Positions 43,458 through 53,865 of a stretch of DNA of 64,000 nucleotides are shown here, piece after piece (positions within the stretch are counted from its first letter, which is position 1; every line of letters begins with the position of its first letter). The notes below the pieces were generated by a model. It worked only from the letters and a program-made list of their open reading frames with translations. It ran no database searches and was not told the DNA's origin. Origin of the DNA: Nomia melanderi (lineage: Eukaryota > Arthropoda > Insecta > Hymenoptera > Halictidae); assembly GCF_051020985.1 (NCBI RefSeq), contig NC_134999.1:24461160-24525159 (forward strand). Reading direction: 5' to 3'. The position numbers were made by a program, and so were the translations under genes.

Positions 43458-44245
43458 TCTCTCTAAAAAATTCCATTAATCTCAGATTGTCCCACCGTCA
43501 TTTGCACGAGGCATTAAATTTCACGAAAAAAACCTCTAACCATACAAATCGATGATCACCGCATTGATCGCACAGCAGAGAATTAATTCGCATTCACCTC
43601 TGATTTAAATATTAATACATCGACTGTTTATTTCAATCCAGACTCGCGGTGCGAACATTCTGCCGGGGTTCGAAAGGGTTGGGAACATTCTATGGCGAAA
43701 TATAAAATAAGGCTCTAAATTCATTAGGGCGAGAGGGGAGGGCCGATCGCAGGAACACCTGCTTTCGACCTGATTCCAGCATTTTACGTCTCTGTTTCAC
43801 CGCGCGCTCTCGTCGCGCCCCTTTTAGCCGCTGAGCAAATGATTTGATTAGAGAACAATGGCTTTCCATTAACAATCCTGCCTCTCCCTTCGCCCTTGCT
43901 GACCGTCTCTTCTCGCCGCCGCTGCCTGTCAGCCGGCTAACCCCTCGGACAAACGCTCTCTGACACCGGTCGCGGACCCCGGAGGAATCTGTTTAAAAAT
44001 TCACCGGAATCTCCTACGGCCCTATGAAAACTTCAGAAACTTTCGTAGTGCGAGAAGCATTCCGATGTCCGTTTCACTAATTCAAACGGTAACGAGCGCT
44101 TCATATTTACGTATTTACCGGTGACCGTGAAACGAAATTCTTTGCTTCCTCGCAGAACTGCGTCTTATCGGAAGAGGACAGTTATCTAGTGGACAATTTG
44201 ATAGGTAGATGGAAACGAACCTTTAAACCAGTCGAAACAAATTAG
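43458..44245. other. Unique sequence, GC-richer at 43640-44170
   Basis: No gene or repeat recognised. ACCGGTGACCG at 44118 is a partial family C-type palindrome. Confidence 0.4.
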
Positions 44246-44249
44246 TTAA

Positions 44250-44480
44250 CCCTTTGCACTCCAAGAGTTTTCTACCAAAAATACCCAACACTTCCCGATG
44301 AAATATAGTTAACATTTCTTGAAACTGGCTTCACGAAAAATCGTATATAAATTGAAGAAAGAGGCTGTTTTATTTGAATATTTCACATAGATTATTATGA
44401 TACATTAGTATCATACGAAACTTAACATTAAATATTATACTCCATAATTTTTCTGTGCCAAATCGAGTGGTGACTGAGGT
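44250..44480 (-). mobile_element. Family A truncated at the palindrome, fused to J
   Basis: TTAA 44246-44249 then CCCTTTGCACTCCAAG. The copy ends in GAGTGGTGACTGAGG and passes straight into family J, as at 8849. Confidence 0.82.
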
Positions 44481-44489
44481 ACCTTTGAA

Positions 44490-44720
44490 AATTATAATTG
44501 ATTCCGAAGAACTGTCGCGCGACCCGCCATTTTGTCGCAACGCGAGACGCCGCAGCGCTCAGCACTCAACGGTATTTATAAACAGTTTATAAATATTTTT
44601 CAATGAAATTGTAGATTCTGAAAGCGATCGTTAATGAATGATGGTTGCAGGTCATCCTTTATTAAGTTATTACTGCATTATCAGTTGCTCTCATAAATAT
44701 TCAGACATGTTGATCACAAA
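44490..44720 (+). repeat. Family J copy with 3' extension
   Basis: CGACCCGCCATTTTGTCGCA, GAGACGCCGCAGCGCTCAG, GGTATTTATAAACAG and CAGTTGCTCTCATAAATATT align with 50120-50302. Confidence 0.85.
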
Positions 44721-45002
44721 ATTATTCGTATATTTATTTATCATGTGTACCGAACTTTGATAGCTTGAAATACTTATTCCAATAAATGATCGAATCAAAA
44801 TCGAACAGGCTCAGATTGCACTCTTTAAATTTAATATATCAATTTCGAAACAGTAAAAGATATATCTTTTATATATTTATGTTGGAGTAAGTTTAATATG
44901 TTGCAACGAAATTCGGTGAACACAGAATAAATAAATATATAGAGATTTTTAGTATTCGAATATTAATAGGAGTAAATGTATTCTATTAACACTAAAACTA
45001 GC
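44721..45002. other. AT-rich, nothing recognised
   Basis: Very AT-rich unique sequence. Confidence 0.4.
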
Positions 45003-45150
45003 AGTTCAATTGACATTTGAAAATTTATAGAAACTCCAAGATCTGTTCAGACTTTGATATACAATTGAATTTGCAGTGCCAAATGAATTCCTTTAATTTC
45101 TCAGAGAAACATTCGTTACCTTTCTAATAGTTGCAGAAAGGACATCAGGT
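45003..45150 (-). repeat. Family K dispersed copy
   Basis: AGTTCAATTGACATTTGAAA, TATAGAAACTCCAAGATCTG and TTCAGACTTTGAT are the reverse of the 231-486 array. The following CAGAGAAACATTC and CCTTTCTAATAG also match 32890-32915. It begins near TTAACACTAAA (44998), an E-like terminus. Confidence 0.75.
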
Positions 45151-45172
45151 AATTGAAGGTAATAAGGTAATA

Positions 45173-45651
45173 AAAGGTGACTCAGTTATCACTTGATTTG
45201 ACACAGAAAAACAACACAGTCGAATATTTAGTACTTTAAATTAGACTTTGTACTGCTATGTGAAATATTTGAATAAAAGCTTCGTTGCTTAATTTATCTG
45301 TGAATTATCGTTAAGTTTCAAACAATATCGTCTACATCTCGTCGAAAAATATTGAAAATTTCCAGTAAAAAACTTTTTCAAGAAATATTCATTATCCTGA
45401 TGAAATATCAATGATATGTTTCACAACTAACATAAAGACCTTGTATAAATTAAGTGACAGAACTAGTTTATTTCGAAGTTCCATGTGTCGATACATTATA
45501 TAAAATTTGATATTCTAAATTTATATTCTAAATTTCATTTACCATATCATAATATATATTATACACATATGGAATAATATATCATATATATTCATTAATC
45601 ATTTTGTTCGGTCAAATCAAACGATTGAAAGGCGCTCGAGTGCAAAGGATT
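45173..45651. mobile_element. Forward A joined to reverse A2
   Basis: 45173-45377 is forward A without its first bases (AGGTGACTCAGTTATCAC...). 45379-45651 is reverse A2 ending GGCGCTCGAGTGCAAAGGA-TTAA (45652-45655). The two meet head to head at 45377, giving a fold-back arrangement. Confidence 0.75.
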
Positions 45652-45655
45652 AATA

Positions 45656-46265
45656 TAACACGAACTTTGAATTAATTGGTCTCCCATTCGAAATCCGAAT
45701 CAACAGTGGACTTTCAATGATTTCAATAATTTTCAAGCCATGCAACGAGCTTGTTTGGTTCTCGGCAAATAAAACGAGGAATTAAGGGAGGCGGTGCATT
45801 CGTAACGCAATCTTCGAGAGGAGTTCTCGAAGTTGTACGTATTACAGGTAGTTTGTAAATGACGTTACGCCTCAATTCCAAGCAAGTAATACGTAGTGCA
45901 CACACGTATGTACGTACGAGCTGGTAGTTATGTGGGCACCGATATCGAGGGTCGATAATCGTTAACGTTGGTTAACGATAGTTACGAAGTTAGGTAGCAG
46001 GCGCATTCACCGCGCTGCAACTGAAACGGAAGATGGAAAACTACGAACAAAACGGGATTATCCGATACTCGAGATTTATGGGAACGAAATTCGAAAGAAA
46101 GTAGCAGTACGTGTTGGTAAATAAAAATTGCAATGTTAATTGAGGCGTGCAAATATTTTTTCAGTGAACTTAACAAGAGAACTACAAAATAAAACTTGTA
46201 GAAACTTATCAAGAAATTGATTTAGATGAATGCTGTTAAGATATTAACAATATTTAGATAGAATT
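45656..46265. other. Unique sequence
   Basis: GC-richer at 45700-46050. GTATTACAGGTAGT at 45839 is splice-like but has no pyrimidine tract. Confidence 0.4.
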
Positions 46266-46526
46266 GTTAGTAAGATTTCTTATCAAATTTTCCTTATGCT
46301 TTGGCTTGCTACATTAGAACTAGTAAAATTGTTATAAAAATAAACATTTATTAAGTTCTCAATCTCCTTATATTCTAGTTACAAACTATCTCCCTAAATG
46401 TTGTTAGTTTGTAACTAGAATATAAGGAAATTGAGAACTCAATAAATGTTAGTTTTATAACAATTTTACTAGTTCTACTGTAGCAAGACAAAGCATAAGA
46501 GAAATCTGATGAGAAATCTTATTAAC
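46266..46526. repeat. Long inverted repeat, ~121-bp arms, 18-nt loop
   Basis: Arms 46266-46387 and 46406-46526 are about 92% complementary. Matching words: GAACTAGTAAAATTGTTATA, GAGTTCTCAAT and TATATTCTAGTTACAAACT. As RNA it would form a long hairpin ending about 80 nt upstream of the branchpoint of recursive splice site 2. It lacks TTAA ends. It could be a fold-back element, a source of hairpin-derived small RNA or an RNA-editing substrate. Confidence 0.93.
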
Positions 46527-46605
46527 ATTTACTGGAAATATAGAAAATGATTCAATTTACTATAAACCGTTTAGTAATTAAATATTCGGATAATAATTTC
46601 CGTTT

Positions 46606-46637
46606 CTAATAATCTTAATCTTTTGTTACAGGTGAGT
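46606..46637 (+). promoter_or_regulatory. Candidate recursive (ratchet) splice site 2
   Basis: CTAAT at 46606-46610 (branch A about 22 nt from the AG), tract AATCTTTTGTTACAG ending at 46631, immediately followed by GTGAGT at 46632-46637. It shares TTTGTTACAG|GT(A/G)AGT with site 1, 23,751 bp upstream. The spacing fits the stepwise splicing of a very long intron. Confidence 0.55.
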
Positions 46638-46669
46638 TCCCCATAGATTCTCTGTAACGCCTTCCACAC
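46632..46669 (+). other. Possible 38-nt recursive-splicing exon 2
   Basis: Bounded on the right by GTAAGT at 46670-46675 in the context TTCCACACGTAAGTGT, almost the same as at site 1. All three reading frames contain a stop (TAG, TGA or TAA), so inclusion would truncate a coding message. This fits a poison or decoy exon that is normally spliced out. Confidence 0.45.
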
Positions 46670-46675
46670 GTAAGT

Positions 46676-46899
46676 GTTTAACTCGAATTTTATACAGCAA
46701 AATACACAAGAGACAGAATATGATATTAAATCATTGAGTAGCTTAATTATTGCACGTACAGCTGAATATCAGCAAATTAGCTAGCATTATTTATGATATA
46801 GGAATCATTGTTTCATTGAGAGAAACTGTATTCTATTTGGTTCACCCTTAATTTTTGTGTTCTCCAGCCTTCACATATAAATTTGAGATGAAACGTTCA
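46676..46899. other. Unique sequence downstream of site 2
   Basis: Nothing recognised. Confidence 0.4.
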
Positions 46900-47110
46900 T
46901 ATTTGGAACAGCAAATTGCAAACGAATGATGTAATTCCTCAAACAGCAAGATATTCATAGTTTCCTTTTTTCCTATTGTTCAAGCATTCTGTAAGAAAGT
47001 TCCATGCTGATCCTTTGCTGTTCGACTAACTAAATCACTCAACTTTGATATGAAATATTCGACTTAAATATGAAAATTTCATCTAAACGTCAACATTCAT
47101 CCAGAAGTGA
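46900..47110. repeat. Two family B fragments head to head
   Basis: 46900-46999 is forward B (GCAAACGAATGATGTAATTC, TTGTTCAAGCATTC). 47000-47110 is reverse B (CTTTGCTGTTCGACTAAC, CAACATTCATCC). Together they form a decayed fold-back. Confidence 0.7.
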
Positions 47111-47455
47111 ATAATTCAATCGAATATATATTACTTCTATAATCTATTACTAATAATAGATATCACAAACTGAATAACATCGATACAAGATCGATTCCTA
47201 TTAGATCAAGCTCAAGATCCTCGTTACGCCAAGGTGTCAACCCTTAGCAGTCCTCGAATTCGAATTCAAAATAAACTATTCCTTCATTCGAATTCGAAAT
47301 AAACTATTCCTCTGCAATCAACTATTACACTTGAAAGGCATAACCTACTTAGAATTTCTCTGTTTCCAATAGACTCTTAATGACAAAGTAGCCGTCTCGA
47401 GTTGAGAAAGATGTCATAGGCCAATATATTATAATTATTACAACCTCTACCTTTT
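47111..47455. other. Non-coding; short 28-bp duplication at 47258-47312
   Basis: CGAATTCGAA(A/T)...AATAAACTATTCC occurs twice. Nothing else recognised. Confidence 0.45.
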
Positions 47456-47812
47456 TCAACAATTTTTTCTATATTTATTTTCTATCACAATTGTACCATT
47501 TAAAGGTAACATCTCAATGACTCCCATATTCTTAAATAAATAAACAGAGCATGATATTATGCTGCAATCGAATGAACTAACGTCGAACCTCAGAGAAATC
47601 AAGAGCACTTCGGACAGCAAAGGGTTAATCTTAAAATCTTGATCATAAATTTCTTCTATATTTATTTGTATCACAATTGTACCATTTAAAGGTAACATCT
47701 CAACGACTCTCAAATATTCTTAAATAAATAAACAGAGCGTCTTAACCTGAATTGAATGAACTAACGTCGAACCTCAGAGAAACCAAGAGCACCTCGGCCA
47801 GCAAAGGGTTAA
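47456..47812 (+). mobile_element. Family H, two tandem copies
   Basis: 47456-47626 and 47642-47812 share TTTCTATATTTATTT, CACAATTGTACCATTTAAAG, TAAATAAACAGAGC and ACGTCGAACCTCAGAGAAA, each ending GG(A/C)CAGCAAAGGG-TTAA. A reverse copy is at 18217. The duplication spacing is about 186 bp. Confidence 0.88.
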
Positions 47813-48353
47813 TCTTAAAATCGTCTTCCGTTTTTCCTCTGAAACATTCGGCTTAATCGGGCAGCCCCGTTGAGGAAATGGGTTATCGATCCCGCGGACA
47901 GTGATTCGTTTTGACAATGCATCGAGGAGTGACATCACGATAGCCGAGCGCGATAACAGAAACAAATTTCCTACGCCATTTGCAGCGGGCTCGTTCCCGC
48001 CGGTGCGGTTTTCATCAGCGTCCCGACTGACGTTTGAATCGGCCGGTCTTTTTTTATTTTCAAGCTTTTCGCGTTCATTGCCGGGAAATCCCGCGTCGCG
48101 TTTAACTGTCCACTTAAAGATCCACGCCTCGTTTCTCAAATTTTTGCCCGATTATTCGCTGGTTATTCACTCTTCATTCGGACGTAAAGTATGCTCCGAC
48201 TTTCTCGATTCTCCTGGCAGTTATTTCTCAAATCGGCGAATCACCGAATTCTCGCTCTATAGAAATTTACTATGCTGTTTGATTTACAAAATATTTCTAT
48301 TAATAAGCTAACAGTAGAATTAGAATGATTCAGTTGATTTCTTTTTGCAATTA
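47813..48353. other. Unique sequence, GC-richer at 47830-48200
   Basis: Open frames 47774-48139 (-) and 47901-48311 (+) overlap on opposite strands; neither has a recognised domain. Confidence 0.4.
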
Positions 48354-48357
48354 TTAA

Positions 48358-48548
48358 CCGTTTGCACTCGAGAGGCGCGAGATGATTGATTCAGTGAAAT
48401 TGTAAGCTTTTGTATTTACCTTTAACTTTGTATAGTGCATCAATACGTGAAATATTGAAAGAAAATAGCTTTGTTCCCTAATTGATGTGTGATCTCGATA
48501 AATTCGTTTCAAAGAATCTTGTCTACACCTAATTGGAAAGAATTGTTA
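48358..48548 (+). mobile_element. Family A, forward, right end decayed
   Basis: TTAA 48354-48357 then CGTTTGCACTCGAGAGG. Interior GCATCAATACGTGAAATATT and AATAGCTTTGTTCCCTAAT. Confidence 0.82.
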
Positions 48549-48662
48549 AGTAACGTAAGTATTGGAGCTTCCGAATTACTTGAAAACAATGATAATTCGT
48601 AGGATAATTGAAAATATACTGATGTGAGTTCCATGGACCTACAGAGGGTTGAAATTCATTTA

Positions 48663-48757
48663 ACACTAGAGTATTTAATACGATTAATACGCAATTCCTA
48701 TAAAAATTGTAACAATAGATTATTTCCAGTTTCTTCAGGTATTCATTATAGTACTAA
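48663..48757 (+). repeat. Family E, left part, joined to A
   Basis: TTAA 48659-48662 then CACTAGAGTATTTAATACG, TTGTAACAATAGATTATTTC and TTCAGGTATTCATTATAG. Breaks at 48757 into the family A palindrome. Confidence 0.8.
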
Positions 48758-48910
48758 GGTGACTCAGTCACCTTTTAATTTGATATGTGAAATATATAAA
48801 ACAGCTTTGTTTCTTAATTGACGTATGTTTGCTCATTAATTCGTAGTGTCGTCTATGTTTCATTGGAAAATGTTGAATATTTCTAGTGGGAAGCCTTCGA
48901 GTGCAAAGGG
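48758..48910 (+). repeat. Family A, starting at its palindrome
   Basis: Begins GGTGACT-c-AGTCACC (48758-48772) and ends CCTTCGAGTGCAAAGGG, without a following TTAA. The first 15 bases of the element are missing. Confidence 0.8.
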
Positions 48911-49600
48911 ACTCTCAGAATCAACATTAGACAATATCGAATATGTTTAGTGAGAAACTTGCGTAGTGCACAGGGTCTGTTAGTCGAATAAAGCTAAATG
49001 GCGTGTCAATAGGCAGAGATTACACGGGAAATTCAAGCGAACGCGTTTTTTACCGTCGAAACTACCGTTTCGTGTCCGTTACCGTTACCGTTAAGTGTCT
49101 GCAAAATATTTAATATTTCCAGTGAAAAACTTCTGAAGTGCAAAGGGCTAAAACACAAACTAATTCTCAGGGAAGGTCGCAGTGCTGATTTCCAACAATT
49201 AGACTCCGTGCTAAATTTGTATAATATTCCATTGAGAATCTCGAGACGTATCAGTTTGCAGCGAACAGCATCGTTTCGTAACAGCTTAGAAAAGATATAA
49301 ACGCGTGAAAGAAACAGTGTTGCGTTGCCAACTCCGGTTACAGCCGCTTTACGGCATAGCTGACACGGACAATGCCATTTTTGAGAGAGTCCCCGGCGAG
49401 CTTGTTATTTGTGTATTTCTGGACTGGCGGCTGGAAGCGTAAGCTGACTTCTTGTAAAACAACCTGGTCGTACCGTTCTCAATGCCACTTGACGCATCGT
49501 AGACGCGCACGGAGCGAAAGGAGCTTCGTGATTTATGTGCCGGTGTCCGGCGAGCAGGAGACTTTATCCGCGTCCCGTCGAGCCCATCTGCACACTCGCC
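48911..49600. other. Mixed; A-family end at 49090-49148
   Basis: TTTAATATTTCCAGTGAAAA and TGAAGTGCAAAGGG mark a lone A right end. 49320-49640 is a GC-richer unique block with overlapping open frames (49349-49647) of no known type. Confidence 0.5.
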
Positions 49601-50440
49601 CTTCGCTCTCGAGGATATTTGTCGAGACAAATGCTCGTTATCGATAGTTCTCGCAGCGTGAACGAATGCAGAGGTCTGTCGAATTAAACTCTAAAAGTTA
49701 TCTAATTAGATCACAAATCAAAAGATTTATTCGAATAAATTCATTCGACTTATATCTCGAACACAGTTCGGAAATTATGATTCCGAAGGACTGAAGCGCT
49801 GTCACGCGCCCGCCATTTTGTCGCAACGCGAGACATCGCAGCGCTCAGCACTCGAACGGTGACATTTATAAACAGTTGTCGAGACAAATGCTCGTTATCG
49901 ATAGTTTTTGCAGCGTAAACGAATGCAGAGGCTTGTCGAATTAAACAAAGTATCAGATCGTTTGTCTAAACCATTGATAATTATTAGAGAATGAAAAATA
50001 TATCTGGCAAAATAATGCTCAACGAACATTACTGATCTAATTAGGTCACAAATCAAAAGATAACATTTATTCCAATAAATTCATTCGACTTATATCTCGA
50101 ACACAGTTCGGAAATTATAATTCCGAAAGACTGAAGCGCTGTCGCGCGCCCGCCATTTTGTCGCAACGCGAGACGCCGTAACGCTCGGCACTCGAACGGT
50201 ATTTATAAACAGTTTATAAGTATTTTTCAATAAAATTGTAGTTAGATTCTGAAATCTACATTATCTACACACAGTTGCTCTCATAAATATTCAGACGTGT
50301 TCGCTCTCGAGGATATTTGTCGAGACAAATGCTCGTTTGTCGAATTAAACTCTAAAGTATCAGATCGTTTGTCTAAACGATTGATAATTATTAGAGAATG
50401 AAGAATATATCTAGCAAAACAATGCTATACTATTTTAACG
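49600..50440 (+). repeat. Family J tandem array
   Basis: GTCGAGACAAATGCTCGTT starts units at 49621, 49878 and 50319. Two complete J segments (about 49698-49870 and 50033-50302) carry CCCGCCATTTTGTCGCAACG. The GC-rich core is nearly unchanged between units while the AT-rich flanks vary. Confidence 0.9.
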
Positions 50441-51050
50441 TTTCGTAGATAATTAGATTAACACTACTAGCGTACCGGTTCCTCGAGTCTCCTCTAAATT
50501 CGAATATAAAACTACGTCGCCGCGTTTCGTCGCTTGTAATCTATAGAATGGCCGCTGCCGTTGGCCGGCCGTAATTCCGAATCGCGTTAAGTGTCAACCG
50601 ATTTCGCATTTACGCGGCGCTGTCAGTTATTACCGAACAGAAGTATGACGCACCCGACAGTGTAAATAATTCAGGTCTCAATTACGCAAATTGCGAGGCA
50701 ACGCGGTCCCGGCCCCCGCCCCTCGGATCCATTCCCGGCGACCCCTCGCCGATCCGCGCTCCGCGCCGCATTATTTCACTGTGCCCCTCCGCGCGCCGCT
50801 CCCTTCGGCCGGCAACCTTTCTCCGCGTGACTAATAACTAGTTTCGTGAGTGTTGTCGGGTTAAAAAATTTGTTTTCCCGCCCCGATCACTGGACGGGAG
50901 TGCTTCGTTATACACCGGTGACCCGCGTTTCCGCGGGTCGAATGAAAACACTTGTAATCTTCGGAATGCTAGGTGAATTCGACTGTGAAGCTAACCCTTA
51001 CACTATTAACAAGCTTCTTGTGTTACTAAATATTTCGATTCAATATCAAT
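50441..51050. other. Unique GC-rich block
   Basis: 50510-50850 is CpG-dense and not repeated. It contains GTAAATAATTCAGG and TTACGCAAATTGCG in a GC-rich setting. Plausible regulatory element; no exon seen. Confidence 0.4.
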
Positions 51051-51052
51051 CT

Positions 51053-51388
51053 TCTTATAATTGTCTCCATGCAATTTAGAAGCTTCAGTTACCATGGTAG
51101 TCAACGGTTAGTGTACAAACTGAAACATAATCCAACGAAAACTGAAGAAAATCACTTAGAATCTTCAGAATGCAAGATGAATTCGACTGTGTGAAGCTAA
51201 TTTTCGTTGGATTATGTTTTAGTTTGAATGATATAGTAACTGAAGCTTTACACAATCGAATTCACCTTGCGTTTTGAAAATTCTAAGTGGTTTTACTCAG
51301 TTTTCGTTGGATTGTGCTTTAGTTTTACGTTAACCGTTGACTAACATGGCAACTGAAGCTTCTAGATTGCTCGAAAATAATTATAAGA
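51053..51388. repeat. Large inverted repeat, ~145-bp arms
   Basis: Arms 51053-51198 and 51244-51388 are complementary: AGAAGCTTCAGTT, AGTCAACGGTTA, CAATCCAACGAAAACTGA, CACTTAGAAT and GGTGAATTCGA-type words. The loop (51199-51243) holds a third, reverse copy of TTTTCGTTGGATTATG. An extra half-arm lies just upstream at 50965-50998. Repeated fold-back duplication is implied. Confidence 0.92.
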
Positions 51389-52516
51389 CGTCTGCTGGCT
51401 CACTCCTGTAAGTTTCTTTCTTTGTTATCTATGTTACAGTATTTTTTGATGAGTAAATTTTGGAAAGTTAGTTTTTATATATAAAAATAATAAAAGATCT
51501 TCACACCTGCGAAACGATTTTCAAATATTTATTTTCAAAGGGTTAAAGGTTGAAACCAACCCAAGGTTCACGTGTAACAAAACTGAACACTGAATCGTAA
51601 CGTTCATAATTCGTGTACCGACTGAAACGAGAGTCGCCTCTCGAAGGGTTCAGCTTTCGCAGTGTCTCGACGGCGGCGTCGCTGAGACATCGTAAAGGGT
51701 TAATAATCGGCATCGAGAGGAGCGCGTGCCCAATCCGTCCGTGTTTACGGGCGACACATACACAACGCGGGCCGGGACAGAAGACGAATTACCGGTATCG
51801 ATTCGTCACCGAAAACAAGGCGCACAGCCTGCGCCGTACGCTCGAGATTACATCGACATATTTGCGGAACGGATATAATGTTTACGCGCGTCCTTGAGCA
51901 AGGAGCCTCCGCCCCCGCTCCCCTGTACTTAGCGAATCACTTAACAACTCGCCGAGAAGTGACTTCGCTTCTGCTAATCTGCCTCCGAGTGCGAAATATA
52001 AGCTCGCGATAATGTACTCGACAATCCCGTCGCGAATCAAGATTAAGCCGAGCCGCGGACGCTAATATTCGCGAGGAAACTGAATATCGCGCGAACCCTC
52101 GGCCTCCGGTTGTTTTCCTCGCGACGCGGCAGTTTCTCAACCGTCCAAGCGGCTCTAATCTCCGCCGAACACCGCAGGTTTTTGCGCTGAGGGAATCAAC
52201 GTTCGAAACGTGCAGCTCTCGCAGCAAACCGATTCTATTAACGCTGGAGAGGAGTAAGGCGATTTTTCACTGTTACAACGAAGGTTTGCCTTGTTGCCGG
52301 GGACTTGACACTCGTGACGTCAGAGGGCGGAGTTGGTCGCTCGTAGAGCTCCAATCGCGAGGCTGGGACGGTTTCCCCACTACTCGCTGCGCGATGTGGT
52401 TGGTGGGCGCCAGCGTGTTAGCCAATCGGACGTGAATCTGGAATCTAGCCACTTGGACGGGAGTGCCAGGATCCATGCAACGGATCATGTGGAGGGATGT
52501 TGGATATGTTGACCTT
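51389..52516. other. Mostly unique GC-richer sequence
   Basis: 51600-52480 contains overlapping open frames (51613-51897 +, 51937-52227 -, 52273-52524 -) with no recognised domain. AAAGGGTTAA at 51537-51546 and 51694-51703 are lone TTAA-element ends. Confidence 0.4.
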
Positions 52517-53075
52517 AGGTTCAAAACAAACTCAACTTTCGGCGCATTGTTATTCTTAGCGCTGAGGTTTGAACCGAAATAGATCTGAACTTGAGGAACC
52601 TAAGATTTTAGGTTCAAAAGTGAAGAAGAACAATGGGATTCTTCCACTTTCGGCGCATTATTATTAACGCGTTGAGATCTGAGCGTTGTGAATAGAAGAG
52701 TCACTGTTAAACCTAAGGATCTAGATCTGAACCTAAGATCTCAGGTTCAAAAGTGAAGAGGAACGCTTCCACTGTTGGTGCATTATCAGCTGAGGTCCGA
52801 GCGTCGTAAGGGTAAGAGTCACTCTTAACCCTTTGCGGATAAATGTCGGCACTTTGCTGAGATGAAACTTCCATGTTTGGAAAACCGAGTCGCGAACAAA
52901 TGATTTAATCATTCGAACATCAAGAAATCAGTACACTTTCCCCATTCTTTAAGCATTCAGTGTTTCATTCAGAATCTGCAAAGGTTTTGCATACTTTCAA
53001 CCATCTTCAAAGGGTTAAACCCGAAGATCTAGATCTGAGCCTGAGGAACCTAAGATCTCAGGTCGGAAACTGAAC
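52517..53075. repeat. Tandem array (~95-133-bp units) split by a family B insertion
   Basis: AGGTTCAAAA starts units at 52517, 52610 and 52743, with a diverged one at 53060. Units share AAGATCTAGATCTGA-like words, ACTTTCGGCGCATT and GAAGAGTCACT. The last unit is interrupted by 52829-53014. Confidence 0.9.
52829..53014 (+). mobile_element. TTAA element, family B, with visible empty site
   Basis: 186 bp between TTAA 52825-52828 and TTAA 53015-53018. The occupied unit reads AGTCACTC-TTAA...TTAA-ACCCGAAG. The sister unit at 52701-52717 reads AGTCACTG-TTAA-ACCTAAG. This is a clean, intact TTAA duplication. Confidence 0.97.
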
Positions 53076-53722
53076 AATTGGACATTGTCAATAACATCCA
53101 CTGATAAACTAAGGTCGGCTCCGCTCGTGTTTGTATTTCGAGGCACCTCCGCGGGAACCGCACGCGAAATCCGCTCGTCCACTGCGCCCCGCGTTCCAGC
53201 CGCCCCTCGCGGGCCGAACAAAGGGGAAATGAGTTTCCCGTCTAGAATATTCATCTCGCCTCATCTCGAGCCTGCGAGCCGCGCTCCGCGAAGATATTTC
53301 GGCGAATAAGGAGATAGGAGGCAAATGAAAGGTGAATGCAGCGCAGCTACAATCACACCGGGGAAATCGAACAGCCATGGAAAGAGGGATTGGTGTGGCA
53401 CGGAGGGAGAGGGAAAAACAACGCGAAGAGAAAGGAAACACCGGGCACGTTGCTATAGAACACCTCATTTGCCAGAACGATTCGAAACGAGGGAGGGTGG
53501 GTCCGATAGCGAACGAGAAACAGCTTGCCGCTGGTAGATACAAAGAAATCGCGTAGATCCGCTCGTCCCAGCGAATTCGTTTTCCACGCGAGATGAACTT
53601 CTTCTTTTCTTCTTCCGGGGATTCCTCGGGAGATCGAGGTGAAGACTATGATCGTTTTAAATGCTACTGATTGGAACGATTACCGTTGCGGCTGTCGAAC
53701 CGTGGAAGGACGTAGCGAATTA
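53076..53722. other. Unique GC-rich block
   Basis: 53100-53560 has long overlapping open frames, including 53109-53543 (-, 144 codons) and two + frames. All depend on stop-poor composition and none has a domain I recognise. Confidence 0.4.
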
Positions 53723-53723
53723 A

Positions 53724-53865
53724 CAGTAGAACTACCGAGCATTTAATATGCGATTCCTATAAAAATTTTAACAATAAATTATTTTCTGTTTCTTCAGACA
53801 TTCATCGTTAAACTATTTTCAAAATCGTTTCGAATAATCAATGCTTCGAAGATACCAATAAGGGA
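53724..53865 (+). repeat. Family E, left and middle
   Basis: TTAA 53720-53723 then CAGTAGAACTACCGAGC, AACAATAAATTATTTTCTG and TCGAATAATCAATGCTTCG. Confidence 0.82.

Noticed and set aside
45836..45860. TATTACAGGTAGTTT as a third recursive splice site
   Set aside because: No pyrimidine tract or branchpoint, and the donor is poor compared with the sites at 22881 and 46632.
53109..53543. 144-codon minus-strand open frame
   Set aside because: GC-rich, overlaps two + strand open frames, no recognisable domain or splice signals.
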